From assembly GCA_035512195.1 (NCBI GenBank), contig DATKEK010000378.1, forward strand, positions 1-20,944: 20,944 bases of DNA, given 5' to 3'. The stretch comes from DATKEK01 sp035512195 (GTDB lineage Bacteria; Pseudomonadota; Gammaproteobacteria; Burkholderiales; Eutrophovitaceae). A model generated the notes under the pieces. The model worked only from the letters and a program-made list of their open reading frames with translations, was not told the origin of the DNA and searched no databases. A program made the translations under genes and the position numbers. Shown here one piece after another: positions 1 to 8,196 of this stretch (position 1 is its first letter; every line of letters starts with the position of its first letter).

Positions 1-1
1 C

Positions 2-226
2 CACGGCATGAAAGCGGTTCTTCCGGGCGAATTCCCGGAACGGGCGTTCTCGGTGCAGTATGCGCGCAAGGATCTGGCCTACGCGTTGCAGCTGGCCAAA
101 GAGACGGGCGTCGATGCGCGCGGCGCGCGTATGGTCGATGGCTGGTTCGACGAGGCGATCGCCGCCGGGTTCGGAGACGACTACCATCCGGTCATCAGCC
201 GGCTGATCGGCCGAAAAACGGATTGA
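2..226 (+). CDS. NAD(P)-dependent oxidoreductase of the 3-hydroxyisobutyrate dehydrogenase family (C-terminal end only)
   Basis: Only the last 74 residues are in the window; the reading frame is open to the left edge, so the N-terminal Rossmann domain and catalytic lysine lie outside. The visible part has the KDLAYAL helix followed by LAKETGVD. In the 6-phosphogluconate/3-hydroxyisobutyrate dehydrogenase family this is the helical C-terminal domain that closes the active site and makes the dimer. The tail (FDEAIAAGFGDDYHPVISRLI) also fits, since these enzymes usually end shortly after a 'G.gd.d.sa....l' segment. The family acts on beta-hydroxyacids with NAD(P); the substrate cannot be read from this fragment. 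The next gene begins 47 bases on, on the same strand, suggesting co-transcription. Confidence 0.75.
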   Translation, partial: HGMKAVLPGEFPERAFSVQYARKDLAYALQLAKETGVDARGARMVDGWFDEAIAAGFGDDYHPVISRLIGRKTD

Positions 227-273
227 CGCGTGTCACACCAAATAATCAGAACGTTTCAGAGGAGAGTCAGGAC

Positions 274-684
274 ATGTCGGGTTTGACGCTGGCGATTGCA
301 CGACAACTGGTGGATCGCGCCATGGCCAGGGCGCAGCAGGACGACCAACGGCCGATCTGTGTCGCGGTGTGCGATGCGCAGGGATTCCTGCTCGCCTTTA
401 CGCGATTGGAAGGCACGCCGGTGCGCAGCATCCAGATTTCCCAGTGCAAGGCCTACACCGCCGCGCGCATGGGCGCATCGACCGACGCGGTGCTGGCGCG
501 GCTGAAGAAGGAGGGCATCGAGATCGGCTATTTCTGCGATCCTCTGCTCACCGCGCTGCCGGGCGGCAGCCCGCTCAAGGATGCAGCCGGCTCGCTGATC
601 GGCGCCATCGGCATCAGCGGCCTGCATTCCTCCGAGGATCATGCCATCACCGAATTCGTCGCCGAACAAGTACGATCCGCCTGA
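274..684 (+). CDS. GlcG/HbpS-family (heme-binding/degradation-like) protein
   Basis: This 136-residue protein has the layout of the GlcG/HbpS family: an N-terminal helix (LTLAIARQLVDRAMARAQ), the strand segment ICVAVCDAQGFLLAFTRLEG, a central KAYTAA helix, and the C-terminal glycine motif ALPGGSPL followed by GSLIGAIGISG and a final helix. The ATG at 274 was chosen because AGGAGAG (260-266) sits 7 bases upstream; a longer in-frame version from a TTG at 223 would overlap the previous gene and lacks such a site. Members bind heme or small ligands or sit beside glycolate and aldehyde metabolism genes; many have no proven role. No signal peptide is seen, so it should be cytoplasmic. It sits directly after an oxidoreductase gene, so an accessory role in that pathway is possible but unproven. 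Confidence 0.82.
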   Translation: MSGLTLAIARQLVDRAMARAQQDDQRPICVAVCDAQGFLLAFTRLEGTPVRSIQISQCKAYTAARMGASTDAVLARLKKEGIEIGYFCDPLLTALPGGSPLKDAAGSLIGAIGISGLHSSEDHAITEFVAEQVRSA

Positions 685-725
685 ACGCTTCGCTGCCGGC
701 GCCGTTGCTCCGCGAAAGGATGTCG

Positions 726-992
726 ATGAACATCGAGAAGATCAAGGTGAAGGTGACGGAAACCGGGCAGCTCATGGACGTCGTGGTGCTGAACAAGCGC
801 GCCACGGCCATCAGCGTGGTGCTCGGCGAAGGCGTTCACAGCGTCAGATGCGATCTCACACCCACGCGCAACGGACTGGCTTATGCCGGCTCCGTGATGG
901 GGCGGGAGATCGTTTACGAATGCAGCCGCGACCAGGTGCAGGCCGACCTCGACCGACTCAACCCGGCGCTGCGTAAACCGCGCGGGCGCTGA
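726..992 (+). CDS. Small conserved-looking hypothetical protein (88 aa)
   Basis: I do not recognise a named family. The start at 726 is preferred over the ATG at 720 because AAAGGA (715-720) would overlap the first ATG but lies 5 bases before the second. The protein is soluble and begins with a beta-rich half (KIKVKVTETGQLMDVVVLN, then AISVVLGEG). It continues through HSVRCDLTPTRNGLAYAGS, a segment GREIVYE and a charged C-terminal helix (RDQVQADLDRLNPALRK). There is no signal peptide or membrane segment; the only cysteines are two single residues, with no zinc-knuckle pair. Codon usage and third-position GC resemble the neighbours, which supports a real gene. It follows the GlcG-like gene by 41 bases and precedes the transporter gene by 83 bases. 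Confidence 0.6.
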   Translation: MNIEKIKVKVTETGQLMDVVVLNKRATAISVVLGEGVHSVRCDLTPTRNGLAYAGSVMGREIVYECSRDQVQADLDRLNPALRKPRGR

Positions 993-1042
993 GCGGATGC
1001 GGTTGCGCCCGGTGACTGCCTGATCGGGCCGCTGTGGGCCTC

Positions 1043-1051
1043 TGCTAGCAT
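1043..1051 (+). promoter_or_regulatory. Possible extended -10 promoter of the AbgT-type transporter gene
   Basis: TGCTAGCAT combines the TG of an extended -10 with TAGCAT. A start about 7 bases downstream would give a short leader containing the AGGAGGGG ribosome site at 1061-1068. No good -35 hexamer is visible at the usual distance. The same TGCTAG core occurs upstream of glyA. Confidence 0.3.
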
Positions 1052-1075
1052 TCCTGCTCCAGGAGGGGAACGGGC

Positions 1076-2623
1076 ATGACCGAAGCAACGGTACCTGCGC
1101 CGCGCGGGTGGATCTACCGCGCGCTGGATTGGGTCGAGCGGATCGGCAACAAGCTGCCGGATCCGGCGATGCTGTTCCTGCTGCTGATGCTGGCGGTGTG
1201 GGTTGCGTCGTGGTGGCTTTCGGGGTGGAGCTTCCGCGAAATCGATCCGCGCAGCGGCGATCCGATCGCGATCCGCAACATGCTTGAGGGCGAATCGCTC
1301 ACCGCGTTCATGGCGGAGATGGTGCGCACCTTCGTCAACTTCCCGCCGGTGGGCATCGTGCTGGTGGCGATGCTCGGCCTTGGCGTGGCGGAGCACACCG
1401 GTTTCATCGCGGCGAGCCTGCGCGCGATGCTGTCGGTCACGCCGGCCAGGCTGCTGACGCCGGTGCTGATGGTGGTCGGCGTCGTCAGCCATATCGCGGT
1501 CGATGCCGGATACGTGCTGGTGATTCCGCTCGGCGCGGTGATTTTCTATGCCGCCGGGCGGCATCCGCTTGCCGGCATCGCGGCCGCGTTCACAGGCGTT
1601 TCCGGCGGGTTTTCCGCAACCTTCTTTTTGCCCTCCAGCCTCGACCCGCTGCTTTCGGGCCTGACGCAATCGGCAGCGCACCTGATCGATCCGTCGGTGG
1701 TGGTGAATCCGCTGAACAATTATTTCTTCACCACGGTGTCGAGCGCGCTGGTGATCGGAGTCGGCTGGTACGTCACCGACAAGGTGATCGAGCCGCGCCT
1801 GCGCGGCGTGCCGGTGGACGGCGACACCAGCCAGATTCCCGGAATGGATGCGCTGAAGGCGGAAGAAAAGCGCGGCCTGCTGTGGGCGGTGCTGGCGATG
1901 CTGTTGGCGGTGTTGCTGCTGATCGCGAGCGCGTGGCCGGCAGATTCTCCGTGGCGCTCAGCGGGCGGCGAACTGGCGGTGACACAGGCGCCGCTGATGC
2001 AGTCGATCGTGTCGCTGATCTTCGTAATTTTCGTGATTCCCGGCGTGGTGTACGGCTACGTGTCCGGCGTGGTCAAAACCCACCGCGACATCGTTGGCGG
2101 CATGAGCAAAGCGATGAGCGGCATGGGCTATTACCTGGTGATGGTGTTCTTCGCGGCGCAGTTTTTCTACGCATTCGCGCATTCAAACCTCGGTGCGCTG
2201 ATGGCGATCAAGGGCGCGGCGTGGCTGCAGGCCATGGGCCTGCCGATGGCGATCACCGTGGTCGGGATCGTGCTGCTGTCCGGATTCGTGAACCTGATGG
2301 TGGGGTCGGCGTCCGCGAAATGGGCGCTGATCGGCGCGATCATGGTGCCGATGCTGATGGAACTCGGCGTCTCGCCGGACCTGACGCAGGCGGCGTATCG
2401 CGTGGGCGACTCTTCCACCAACATCATCACCCCGCTGCTGCCGTATTTCCCGCTGATCGTGGTGTTCTGCCAGCGCTACGTGAAGTCCACCGGCATCGGC
2501 ACGCTGCTCGCGCTGATGCTGCCTTATGCGATTACGCTGCTGGTGGGCTGGACCCTGCTGCTGATCGCGTTCTGGGCGCTCGGCATCCCGCTCGGACTGG
2601 ATTCGAGCTACCGGTATCCCTGA
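1076..2623 (+). CDS. abgT: AbgT-family transporter (p-aminobenzoyl-glutamate transporter type)
   Basis: A 515-residue integral membrane protein, close to the usual 500-520 of the family. It shows the family layout: a short cytoplasmic N-terminus (WVERIGNKLPDPAMLFLLLM), a periplasmic or reentrant region around SHIAVDAGYVLVIPLGAVIF and GVSGGFSATFFLPSSLDPLL, and the C-terminal signature NLMVGSASAKWALIGAIMVP followed by YRVGDSSTNIITPLLPYFPL. The conserved S, W, P and R of this second signature are those implicated in transport in the structurally studied members MtrF and YdaH. Family members import p-aminobenzoyl-glutamate (a folate breakdown product) or export sulfonamides; sequence alone does not separate these. 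AGGAGGGG at 1061-1068 fixes the ATG. No abgA/abgB hydrolase genes lie beside it, so folate salvage is not directly supported here. Confidence 0.9.
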   Translation: MTEATVPAPRGWIYRALDWVERIGNKLPDPAMLFLLLMLAVWVASWWLSGWSFREIDPRSGDPIAIRNMLEGESLTAFMAEMVRTFVNFPPVGIVLVAMLGLGVAEHTGFIAASLRAMLSVTPARLLTPVLMVVGVVSHIAVDAGYVLVIPLGAVIFYAAGRHPLAGIAAAFTGVSGGFSATFFLPSSLDPLLSGLTQSAAHLIDPSVVVNPLNNYFFTTVSSALVIGVGWYVTDKVIEPRLRGVPVDGDTSQIPGMDALKAEEKRGLLWAVLAMLLAVLLLIASAWPADSPWRSAGGELAVTQAPLMQSIVSLIFVIFVIPGVVYGYVSGVVKTHRDIVGGMSKAMSGMGYYLVMVFFAAQFFYAFAHSNLGALMAIKGAAWLQAMGLPMAITVVGIVLLSGFVNLMVGSASAKWALIGAIMVPMLMELGVSPDLTQAAYRVGDSSTNIITPLLPYFPLIVVFCQRYVKSTGIGTLLALMLPYAITLLVGWTLLLIAFWALGIPLGLDSSYRYP

Positions 2624-2632
2624 ACGGCGGTT

Positions 2633-3640
2633 TCAGTCCGCGGGTTGCAGCGGGCGGCCACGCAACATGTCGACGAAATCGCGCCGCATGGCGGGCGTCA
2701 TGCTGCGCATCGGGATGAAATCGACATGCCGTTCGGGTGCGTCCGGATCGAGCGCGATGCCCCATAGCGGCAGCGTGCTGTTCGGCAGCATCGCGTAACG
2801 CACGTCGCCGATCACCCGGGGCCGCTGCGGGTGCACGACGAGGTAATCGTCGGATACGCGGCGGAAGCGCTCGATATCGTTGGTCTGTACCGGGCCGGGC
2901 GGGGCGTCGAGCTGGTCCGGATGAAACCGCGGCAACGCTCCGCCGGGATACACCAGCGGTCTGCCCGACGCCACGCGCACCGCGTCCACGTGAAACACCT
3001 CTCCCGACAGATATACGCTGCGCCACAGAACCAGGTTCCCGAGCGTCGGCTTGACCTCCATGCGTTCGACCGCATGGCCGCGCGCCTGCGCAAGTTGCAA
3101 AGCCGCGGTCCCGGCGCGCTGGTGCTGCGCGAATCCGACCAGCAGGTAGAGCAGGGCGACCGCGACGCCGATGCGCGCGGGCACGGCGCTGCGCCATGCC
3201 AGCGCGAAGCCGAGGGCGACGAGGAGGATCAGCGAAAACAGCGGATCGAGCACCGCGATCACGTTCCATGCGATGCGCTGGTCGCTGAAGGGCCACAACA
3301 GGTGGGTGCCGAAACTGGTGCAGGTGTCGAGCAGGCCGGCGGACAGCACGCCGAGGGCGGCGTAGAGAAAGATGCGCGCGAACGTCATGCCGCCGCGCAG
3401 GAACAGCCAGGCCAGCGCCGCGATCAGCAAGGCGCCGAACGGAGCGAACACCAGGGAATGCGTGAAGTGCCGGTGATACTCGACCGTCAGCAGGGGGTCG
3501 CCTGCCGCGCGGATCAGCACATCGACGTCCGGCAGCAGGCTGGCGACTGCGCCAACCGCCGCCGCGCGACGCACCAGCGGGCCGGGCGCGACGCTGCCGG
3601 CGAGGGTCGCGCCGGCGAGACTGTGGGTAATCAGGTCCAT
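2633..3640 (-). CDS. YdjM-type inner-membrane metal-dependent hydrolase (DUF457 family)
   Basis: A 335-residue membrane protein. The N-terminus has the family metal motifs: H6 in THSLAG, D38 and D40 in LLPDVD, and the YHRHFTHS cluster (H56, H58, H61). Four or five hydrophobic helices follow up to about residue 180. The last 150 residues are soluble and carry no motif I recognise. The family was named from E. coli YdjM, a LexA-controlled inner-membrane protein; the substrate is not known and the hydrolase label is by motif only. The ATG at 3640 is chosen because the metal motif starts six residues later, as usual; a TTG ten codons upstream (3670) is possible. No clear ribosome site is visible. 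It is convergent with the transporter gene, 9 bases apart, and downstream of the DUF2914 gene with a 60-base gap. Confidence 0.8.
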   Translation of the reverse strand: MDLITHSLAGATLAGSVAPGPLVRRAAAVGAVASLLPDVDVLIRAAGDPLLTVEYHRHFTHSLVFAPFGALLIAALAWLFLRGGMTFARIFLYAALGVLSAGLLDTCTSFGTHLLWPFSDQRIAWNVIAVLDPLFSLILLVALGFALAWRSAVPARIGVAVALLYLLVGFAQHQRAGTAALQLAQARGHAVERMEVKPTLGNLVLWRSVYLSGEVFHVDAVRVASGRPLVYPGGALPRFHPDQLDAPPGPVQTNDIERFRRVSDDYLVVHPQRPRVIGDVRYAMLPNSTLPLWGIALDPDAPERHVDFIPMRSMTPAMRRDFVDMLRGRPLQPAD

Positions 3641-3700
3641 GCTGCGTGCCGGACGCGAGTCAGGCCGCAACGCATCGCGCGAATGACTATGAGACAGGTT

Positions 3701-4828
3701 CTAGTGCACATCGATCTTGAAATTGCGCGGCGCCTCGGGCACGAGTTCGATCTCGAAATAGATGCGGCCGATCTCGCGGCCGTCGTTGGTCATGACCTGG
3801 AGCTTCCAGTCGCCGGGCTGGTAGTTCGCCTTTACGCCATAGCCGCGGAATCCGTCTTTTCGGCCGCCGACGATGTTGATCGGAATCGAGTCCTGCAGTG
3901 TCCAGCCGCGCGATCCGTCCTGCCAGAACCACAGCAGCGTGACCTGGTCGGCGAAACGGGCGGGAGAAAAAATGCGGAAGAACACGAACACCCGGTCGCC
4001 GGGTTGTGCCAGGAACTTCTGGTCGCCATTGTGCCAGACGCGCCAGGCCGGGCGTTCATGACTGAGCAGGTAGTCTTCTTGCGTGCGCTCGACGTGGTGG
4101 TAGACACCGATGAGCGGGATGGACAGGGGCACCGGCGGGATCAGCCGGAACAGATAAAGCACGAGAAACAACGCCAGCACCAGTCCGAACGGCAGGAGAA
4201 GCTGTTTTGTCGCCTGCGCCTGCCGCTCCGGCGCGCGCGTCCGGATGTGCCGGTGGATGAAGTAGACGGGAATGCACGCGACCAGCATCGAGAGCATGAA
4301 CACCAGCACGCCGACCGAGCCGATGAAAACCGGAACCACGCCGGCTGCGAACGAGAGCAGGCAGATGGAGAAAAGCGCAAACCTGATCGAAAGCCCCAGC
4401 GCCTTGAAGCGGCGCGATTCGTTGGCCACCAGCAGGGTTACCAGAACACCCAGGAATCCGAACGAGGTGAACAGCGAGGAACTCTTGAAGAAAAAGATCG
4501 TGTACAGGCTGAGCAGCGAGCCCAGCAGAAAATGCACGATCAGGGTGTGGTAGTCGCTGTACAGACGCCGGAACAGGTGCAGGCCCGCCGGGTCGGGCGC
4601 CGGTTCCCCTTGGGCGAAGAAGGCCTGCAACAGGATGGCGGTGATGATGGCGAGATAGGCGACCTGCTGGGCGATCAGCAGCCACGAATCGATGCGTTCG
4701 GCCGTAATGACGTCGAACATGAAGCCGAAGGCAAACGCAATCGCGGTGACGTGGCGCTCGTTCTGATCGATGTAGAGCTTGAGCCGCTGCAGCGGGGAAG
4801 CTGCCTGCATCGCGTCCGGCATGGTCAT
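3701..4828 (-). CDS. Polytopic membrane protein with C-terminal DUF2914 domain
   Basis: A 375-residue protein with about seven hydrophobic helices between residues 25 and 240 (for example WLLIAQQVAYLAIITAILLQ and LLLPFGLVLALFLVLYLF), then a soluble region. The end, from roughly residue 295, has the DUF2914 pattern: VFVFFRIFSPARFADQVTLL, a tryptophan-rich strand (LLWFWQDGSRGW), then RGYGVKANYQPGDWKLQVMT and the last strand GREIGRIYFEIELV. DUF2914 has no established function; it resembles a beta-sandwich ligand or peptide-binding module and here probably faces the periplasm. The ATG at 4828 is the first in frame; a second at 4822 is equally possible, and neither has a strong ribosome site. It is divergent from the outer-membrane protein gene across about 220 bases. 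Confidence 0.75.
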   Translation of the reverse strand: MTMPDAMQAASPLQRLKLYIDQNERHVTAIAFAFGFMFDVITAERIDSWLLIAQQVAYLAIITAILLQAFFAQGEPAPDPAGLHLFRRLYSDYHTLIVHFLLGSLLSLYTIFFFKSSSLFTSFGFLGVLVTLLVANESRRFKALGLSIRFALFSICLLSFAAGVVPVFIGSVGVLVFMLSMLVACIPVYFIHRHIRTRAPERQAQATKQLLLPFGLVLALFLVLYLFRLIPPVPLSIPLIGVYHHVERTQEDYLLSHERPAWRVWHNGDQKFLAQPGDRVFVFFRIFSPARFADQVTLLWFWQDGSRGWTLQDSIPINIVGGRKDGFRGYGVKANYQPGDWKLQVMTNDGREIGRIYFEIELVPEAPRNFKIDVH

Positions 4829-5050
4829 TCAGTCAGGCCCCTGGAAAAGTGCGGCGTTCGGTTGGTCACGGGTCCGGCGCTACCGGATGGGTCGCGACGG
4901 ATCATGACCTTCGCCTGTCCGGCCGGTCAACCGCGCCGACTGCCGTCACGCCGGGAGTGCGGGGGTCGTTGCCAAACGCATCAAGCTTAGGTGCGTTGTC
5001 CCGGTGGCCTGGCAGCAAGGGGCCCAAACCGACCAAAAGGAGAATGAACC

Positions 5051-5662
5051 ATGTCGAGTGTAACAAACAGGTTGTTTCGAAACGTGTTGGTGGGACTGGC
5101 ACTGGCGAGTGGGACCGTGTCGCTCGCCTTTGCGCAGAGCGGCGTGTATCTGGGCGCGAGCATCGGGCAGTCCAAGTTCAGCGACAGCTGCAAAGACGAG
5201 GCGGGCGTGATCCTGAGCAGTTGCGACAATAAGGATACCGGCTTCAAGCTCTTCGGCGGATACATGTTCAATCCGAATCTCGGTGTGGAAGTCGGTTATG
5301 TCAATCTTGGCGAAATCACGGCAAGTGGCACTTTCCTCGGTACGCCGTTTACGGCCGCTATCGAAACCACCGGTTTCACGGCGCACGCGGTGGGAGTTCT
5401 GCCGCTCAACGAACAGTTCTCGCTCCTGGGCAAACTCGGGCTGATACGCTGGGATGCCGATGCGAGCGTGAGTGCAGGCGGGGTGTCCGGAAGCGTCAGC
5501 GAAGACGGAATCGATTTCGCTTTGGCACTGGGTGCGCAGTACAACATTTCCCGCAGTCTGGGTGTGCGCGCGGAATGGGACTTCTACAAAGACCTCGGAA
5601 ATAACGAGACAGGCGAAGACGATGTGCATCTCCTGTCTGTCGGCATCGTCTTTTCGTTCTGA
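5051..5662 (+). CDS. Small outer-membrane beta-barrel protein (OmpA-like 8-strand type)
   Basis: A 203-residue secreted protein. Residues 1-28 are a signal peptide (positive N-terminus, hydrophobic LVGLALASGTVSLAFA) with a probable cleavage after AFA, before Q29. The mature part alternates short amphipathic strands and loops (GVYLGASIGQSK, FKLFGGYMFNPNLGVEVGYV, FTAHAVGVLPL, LLGKLGLIRW, DFALALGAQYNI, LGVRAEWDFYKD) and ends LSVGIVFSF. A terminal phenylalanine is the usual recognition signal for the outer-membrane assembly machinery. Cysteines 47 and 58 lie in the first surface loop and could form a disulfide. AAAAGGAGA at 5035-5043 is an excellent ribosome site. Such barrels are structural or small-solute porins; the cargo is unknown. 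It is a stand-alone gene, convergent with ybdD. Confidence 0.85.
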   Translation: MSSVTNRLFRNVLVGLALASGTVSLAFAQSGVYLGASIGQSKFSDSCKDEAGVILSSCDNKDTGFKLFGGYMFNPNLGVEVGYVNLGEITASGTFLGTPFTAAIETTGFTAHAVGVLPLNEQFSLLGKLGLIRWDADASVSAGGVSGSVSEDGIDFALALGAQYNISRSLGVRAEWDFYKDLGNNETGEDDVHLLSVGIVFSF

Positions 5663-5721
5663 TTGAGGCGTCGTGCCTGCGGATTAGACGCGGTGTCGAT
5701 ATGACGCCAGGCCTGCCTCAA
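5663..5721. terminator. Inverted repeat between convergent genes, possible bidirectional terminator
   Basis: TTGAGGC (5663-5669) and GCCTCAA (5715-5721) are exact inverted copies, and just inside them GGCGTC (5667-5672) pairs with GACGCC (5703-5708). The structure lies between the end of the outer-membrane protein gene and the end of ybdD, where a shared terminator is expected. There is no T-run and the loop is long, so this is weak. Confidence 0.25.
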
Positions 5722-5735
5722 TACACTCTTCGCGC

Positions 5736-5987
5736 TTAGCAGCATCGGGATATCCGGTTCCATTTCTGTTCATCGCGGAACCGGATGTACGCCTTGCGGC
5801 TCATCGGGCGTACGCCTGGATGGGCGCGAGCGTGATGTTGCAGATAGCGTTCGTAAGCGTCGTCGCCGGAGAGTTGGCGCACGAAACCCCACGCCTGCCG
5901 GACGGCCGCGCAAACGCGCGCGAACAGCTGCCCGGCGGCGGGCGATGCGCCGCTATCGTTTGGCGTGTGCATGTCGCGCTCAGCCAT
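5736..5987 (-). CDS. ybdD: YbdD/YjiX-family small protein (CstA partner)
   Basis: An 83-residue protein ending in the family signature: RYLQHHARAHPGVRPMSRKAY, then FRDEQKWNRISRCC. The closing RCC is typical of YbdD/YjiX proteins, which are encoded directly after CstA or BtsT transporters. It is somewhat longer than the usual 65-70 residues, the surplus being at the N-terminus (MAERDMHTPNDSGASP); a start at 5972 (MHTPND) would bring it nearer the family size. The first ATG (5987) overlaps the end of cstA by 8 bases, so the two genes are probably translationally coupled. The biochemical role is not known, but the constant pairing with peptide/pyruvate-type carriers points to assembly or activity of the carrier. 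Confidence 0.88.
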   Translation of the reverse strand: MAERDMHTPNDSGASPAAGQLFARVCAAVRQAWGFVRQLSGDDAYERYLQHHARAHPGVRPMSRKAYIRFRDEQKWNRISRCC

Positions 5988-8067
5988 GGGCTGCGTTCAC
6001 GGCGATATCGCCGGTGAGCCTGGTCGGTATGTACTGCGACTCGGCGAGCGGCAGTACGGACTTGCCCTTGAGGAATCGCCAGGACATGCGCAGCATGTCG
6101 AAGATCACCACCCACAGGATGACGGCGAACAGCAGTGCCAGTGCGGCGTCGATCTGCTGGCCGACGATCAGCTTGGGTGCGACCGCTGCCAGTCTTTCCG
6201 GCAGCTCGCCGGCGGCGAGCTTCGCCGACAGGTCAGCCGCGCCTGCCAGGAACCCGATCGCCGGGTTGGGGCTGAATACTTTTTCCCACGATGCCCAGGT
6301 GCAGATGATCGCGAGCCAGGTGAGCGGCAGGCCGGTCACCCACGCATAGCGCAGCTTGCCCATCTTGATCAGGATGCCGGTCGCCACGGTGAGTGCGATG
6401 CCGGCGAGCAGCTGGTTGGAGATGCCGAACAGCGGCCACAGGATGTTCACTCCACCGAGCGGATCGTGCACGCCCTGCCACAGAAAGTAGCCCCAGGCGG
6501 CGACGAAGATCAGGCTCGACAGCACGGTCATCGGGTAGGAAGACACGTTGCCCATTGGCTTCCACACGTGCTTCGCCATGTCCTGCAGCATGAAGCGGCC
6601 GACGCGGGTGCCGGCATCCAGCGTGGTGAGGATGAACAGCACCTCGAACATGATCGCGAAGTGGTACCACATCGCCAGCATGGTGCCGCCGAAGGTGCTG
6701 GAGAAAATGGTGGCCATGCCGACCGCGAGCGAAGGGGCGCCGCCGGTGCGGTGGAACAGGGTCGCCTCGCCCATCTCGGCGGCGAGCGCTTCCATCTGTT
6801 CGACCGTGACCGGGAAGCCCCACGAGGAAATCGTCGCCACCGCGATGGCGGGCTCGGCGCCGACCACGCCGGCCGGGCTGTTGATGGCGAAGAACACGCC
6901 GGGCTCGAGCACGCAGGCCGCGACCACCGCCATGATGGCAACGAAAGACTCCAGCGCCATCGAGCCGTAGCCGATCATGCGGATTTCCTTTTCATTGGCC
7001 AGCAGCTTCGGCGTGGTGCCGGAGGCGACCAGCGAATGGAAACCGGAGATCGCGCCGCAGGCGATGGTGATGAACACGAACGGGAACAAATTGCCCTTGA
7101 AGATCGGGCCCATTCCGGTCTCGGCAAACTCGGTCAGGTGCGGCATCTTCATTTCCGGCGCGAGCACGATGATCGAGGCCGCGAGCAGGAACACCACGCC
7201 GAGCTTCATGAAGGTGGAGAGGTAATCGCGTGGCGCCAGCAGCAGCCACACCGGCAGCACCGCCGCGCTGAAGCCGTAGATCATCACGAACCAGGCGCAT
7301 TGCATGCCGTCCCAGTCGAACCAGCCGCGCAGCGCCTCGTTCTGGTCGATCCAGCCGCCGCCGGCGACACAGACGAGCAGCAAAATGAGACCGATCGCCG
7401 TGCCCTCGAGCACCCGCCCGGGCCGTATGCCGCGCATGTAGATGCCGATCAGCATTGCCACCGGGATGGTGCCGAGCACGGTGGAGGTGGCCCACGGGCT
7501 GTGCTGCATGGCCTTGACGATCACCAGTCCCAGCACCGCGATCAGGATCACCATGATCATCATGGTGCCGACCAGGGCCGCCCAGCCGCCGACCGGTCCG
7601 AGTTCGTCGCGCGCCATCTGGCCGAGGGAGCGGCCGTCGCGCCGGGTGGAACAGAACATGATCACCATGTCCTGCACGCAGCCGCCGAGCACCGCGCCGA
7701 CCAGGATCCAGATGGTGCCGGGCAGGTAGCCGAACTGCATCGCCAGGGTCGGGCCGATTAGCGGTCCGGGGCCGGCGATGGCGGCGAAGTGATGGCCGAA
7801 TACCACCCACTTGTTGGTGGGCACGTAGTCGCGGCCGTTGTTGAAGCGCTCCGCGGGTGTGGCCCGGGTTTCGTCCAGGGTGAGCACCTTGGCGGCGATC
7901 CAGGCGCTGTAGAAACGGAAGGCGACCAGGTAAGTGCAGACCGCGGCGACGATGAACCAGATGGCGTTGATGGATTCGCCGCGGTGGATGGCGATGCCGC
8001 CGACGGCGGAAGCGCCGAGGATCGCGATACCTGCCCAAACCAGTTTGCTCAGGACTGACACAGGCAT
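5980..8067 (-). CDS. cstA: Carbon starvation protein A (CstA-family peptide/pyruvate transporter)
   Basis: A 695-residue polytopic membrane protein, near the 701 of E. coli CstA. Family marks: NNGRDYVPTNKWVVFGHHFA followed by IAGPGPLIGP, then GGCVQDMVIMFCSTRRDGRS, CGAISGFHSLVASGTTPKLL, NEKEIRMIGYGSMALES, and LTTLDAGTRVGRFMLQD. The last quarter is the five-helix C-terminal domain, ending in a cytoplasmic tail with SQYIPTRL. CstA carriers take up peptides or pyruvate when carbon is scarce. The ATG at 8067 is preceded by GGGAGGA (minus strand, about 8072-8078). A perfect hairpin (8089-8104) and a weak sigma70-like promoter lie upstream. It is divergent from glyA and overlaps ybdD downstream. E. 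coli cstA is CRP-controlled; I see no clear CRP site here. Confidence 0.95.
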   Translation of the reverse strand: MPVSVLSKLVWAGIAILGASAVGGIAIHRGESINAIWFIVAAVCTYLVAFRFYSAWIAAKVLTLDETRATPAERFNNGRDYVPTNKWVVFGHHFAAIAGPGPLIGPTLAMQFGYLPGTIWILVGAVLGGCVQDMVIMFCSTRRDGRSLGQMARDELGPVGGWAALVGTMMIMVILIAVLGLVIVKAMQHSPWATSTVLGTIPVAMLIGIYMRGIRPGRVLEGTAIGLILLLVCVAGGGWIDQNEALRGWFDWDGMQCAWFVMIYGFSAAVLPVWLLLAPRDYLSTFMKLGVVFLLAASIIVLAPEMKMPHLTEFAETGMGPIFKGNLFPFVFITIACGAISGFHSLVASGTTPKLLANEKEIRMIGYGSMALESFVAIMAVVAACVLEPGVFFAINSPAGVVGAEPAIAVATISSWGFPVTVEQMEALAAEMGEATLFHRTGGAPSLAVGMATIFSSTFGGTMLAMWYHFAIMFEVLFILTTLDAGTRVGRFMLQDMAKHVWKPMGNVSSYPMTVLSSLIFVAAWGYFLWQGVHDPLGGVNILWPLFGISNQLLAGIALTVATGILIKMGKLRYAWVTGLPLTWLAIICTWASWEKVFSPNPAIGFLAGAADLSAKLAAGELPERLAAVAPKLIVGQQIDAALALLFAVILWVVIFDMLRMSWRFLKGKSVLPLAESQYIPTRLTGDIAVNAAHG

Positions 8068-8111
8068 GAGTCCTCCCGGGGATGATGTCCGGCGGTTTCG
8101 CCGGGTTGGTA

Positions 8112-8140
8112 TTTTTATGACGACGGCAAGTCTACTCCAA
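8112..8140 (-). promoter_or_regulatory. Weak candidate cstA promoter
   Basis: On the minus strand, TTGGAG (8140-8135) and TAAAAA (8117-8112) are separated by exactly 17 bases, matching sigma70 spacing with modest hexamers. Transcription would begin near 8105, leaving a leader with the 8089-8104 hairpin and the GGGAGGA ribosome site. Confidence 0.3.
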
Positions 8141-8187
8141 CCAGTTCGGTGCGGAAGAGGGGACCCTACGGGTGTTGCAGCGCAGAA

Positions 8188-8196
8188 TGCTAGAAT
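8188..8196 (+). promoter_or_regulatory. Extended -10 promoter of glyA
   Basis: TGCTAGAAT is a near-consensus extended -10 (TG, one base, then TAGAAT). Transcription would start near 8203, about 20 bases before the glyA ATG. A -35 match is not evident, which is common for extended -10 promoters. Confidence 0.45.

Noticed and set aside
256..669. - strand open frames opposite the GlcG-like gene
   Set aside because: Overlap a recognisable family member in the other strand and have no ribosome site or motif.
2831..4990. Very long + strand open frame (719 codons) across 2.8-5.0 kb
   Set aside because: It is the antisense of two genes with clear motifs (YdjM-type and DUF2914). Its composition (Arg/Gln/Glu/His-rich, no domains) is typical of a GC-rich shadow frame.
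5965..7761. 598-codon + strand open frame
   Set aside because: Antisense to cstA; low-complexity charged sequence with no recognisable motif.
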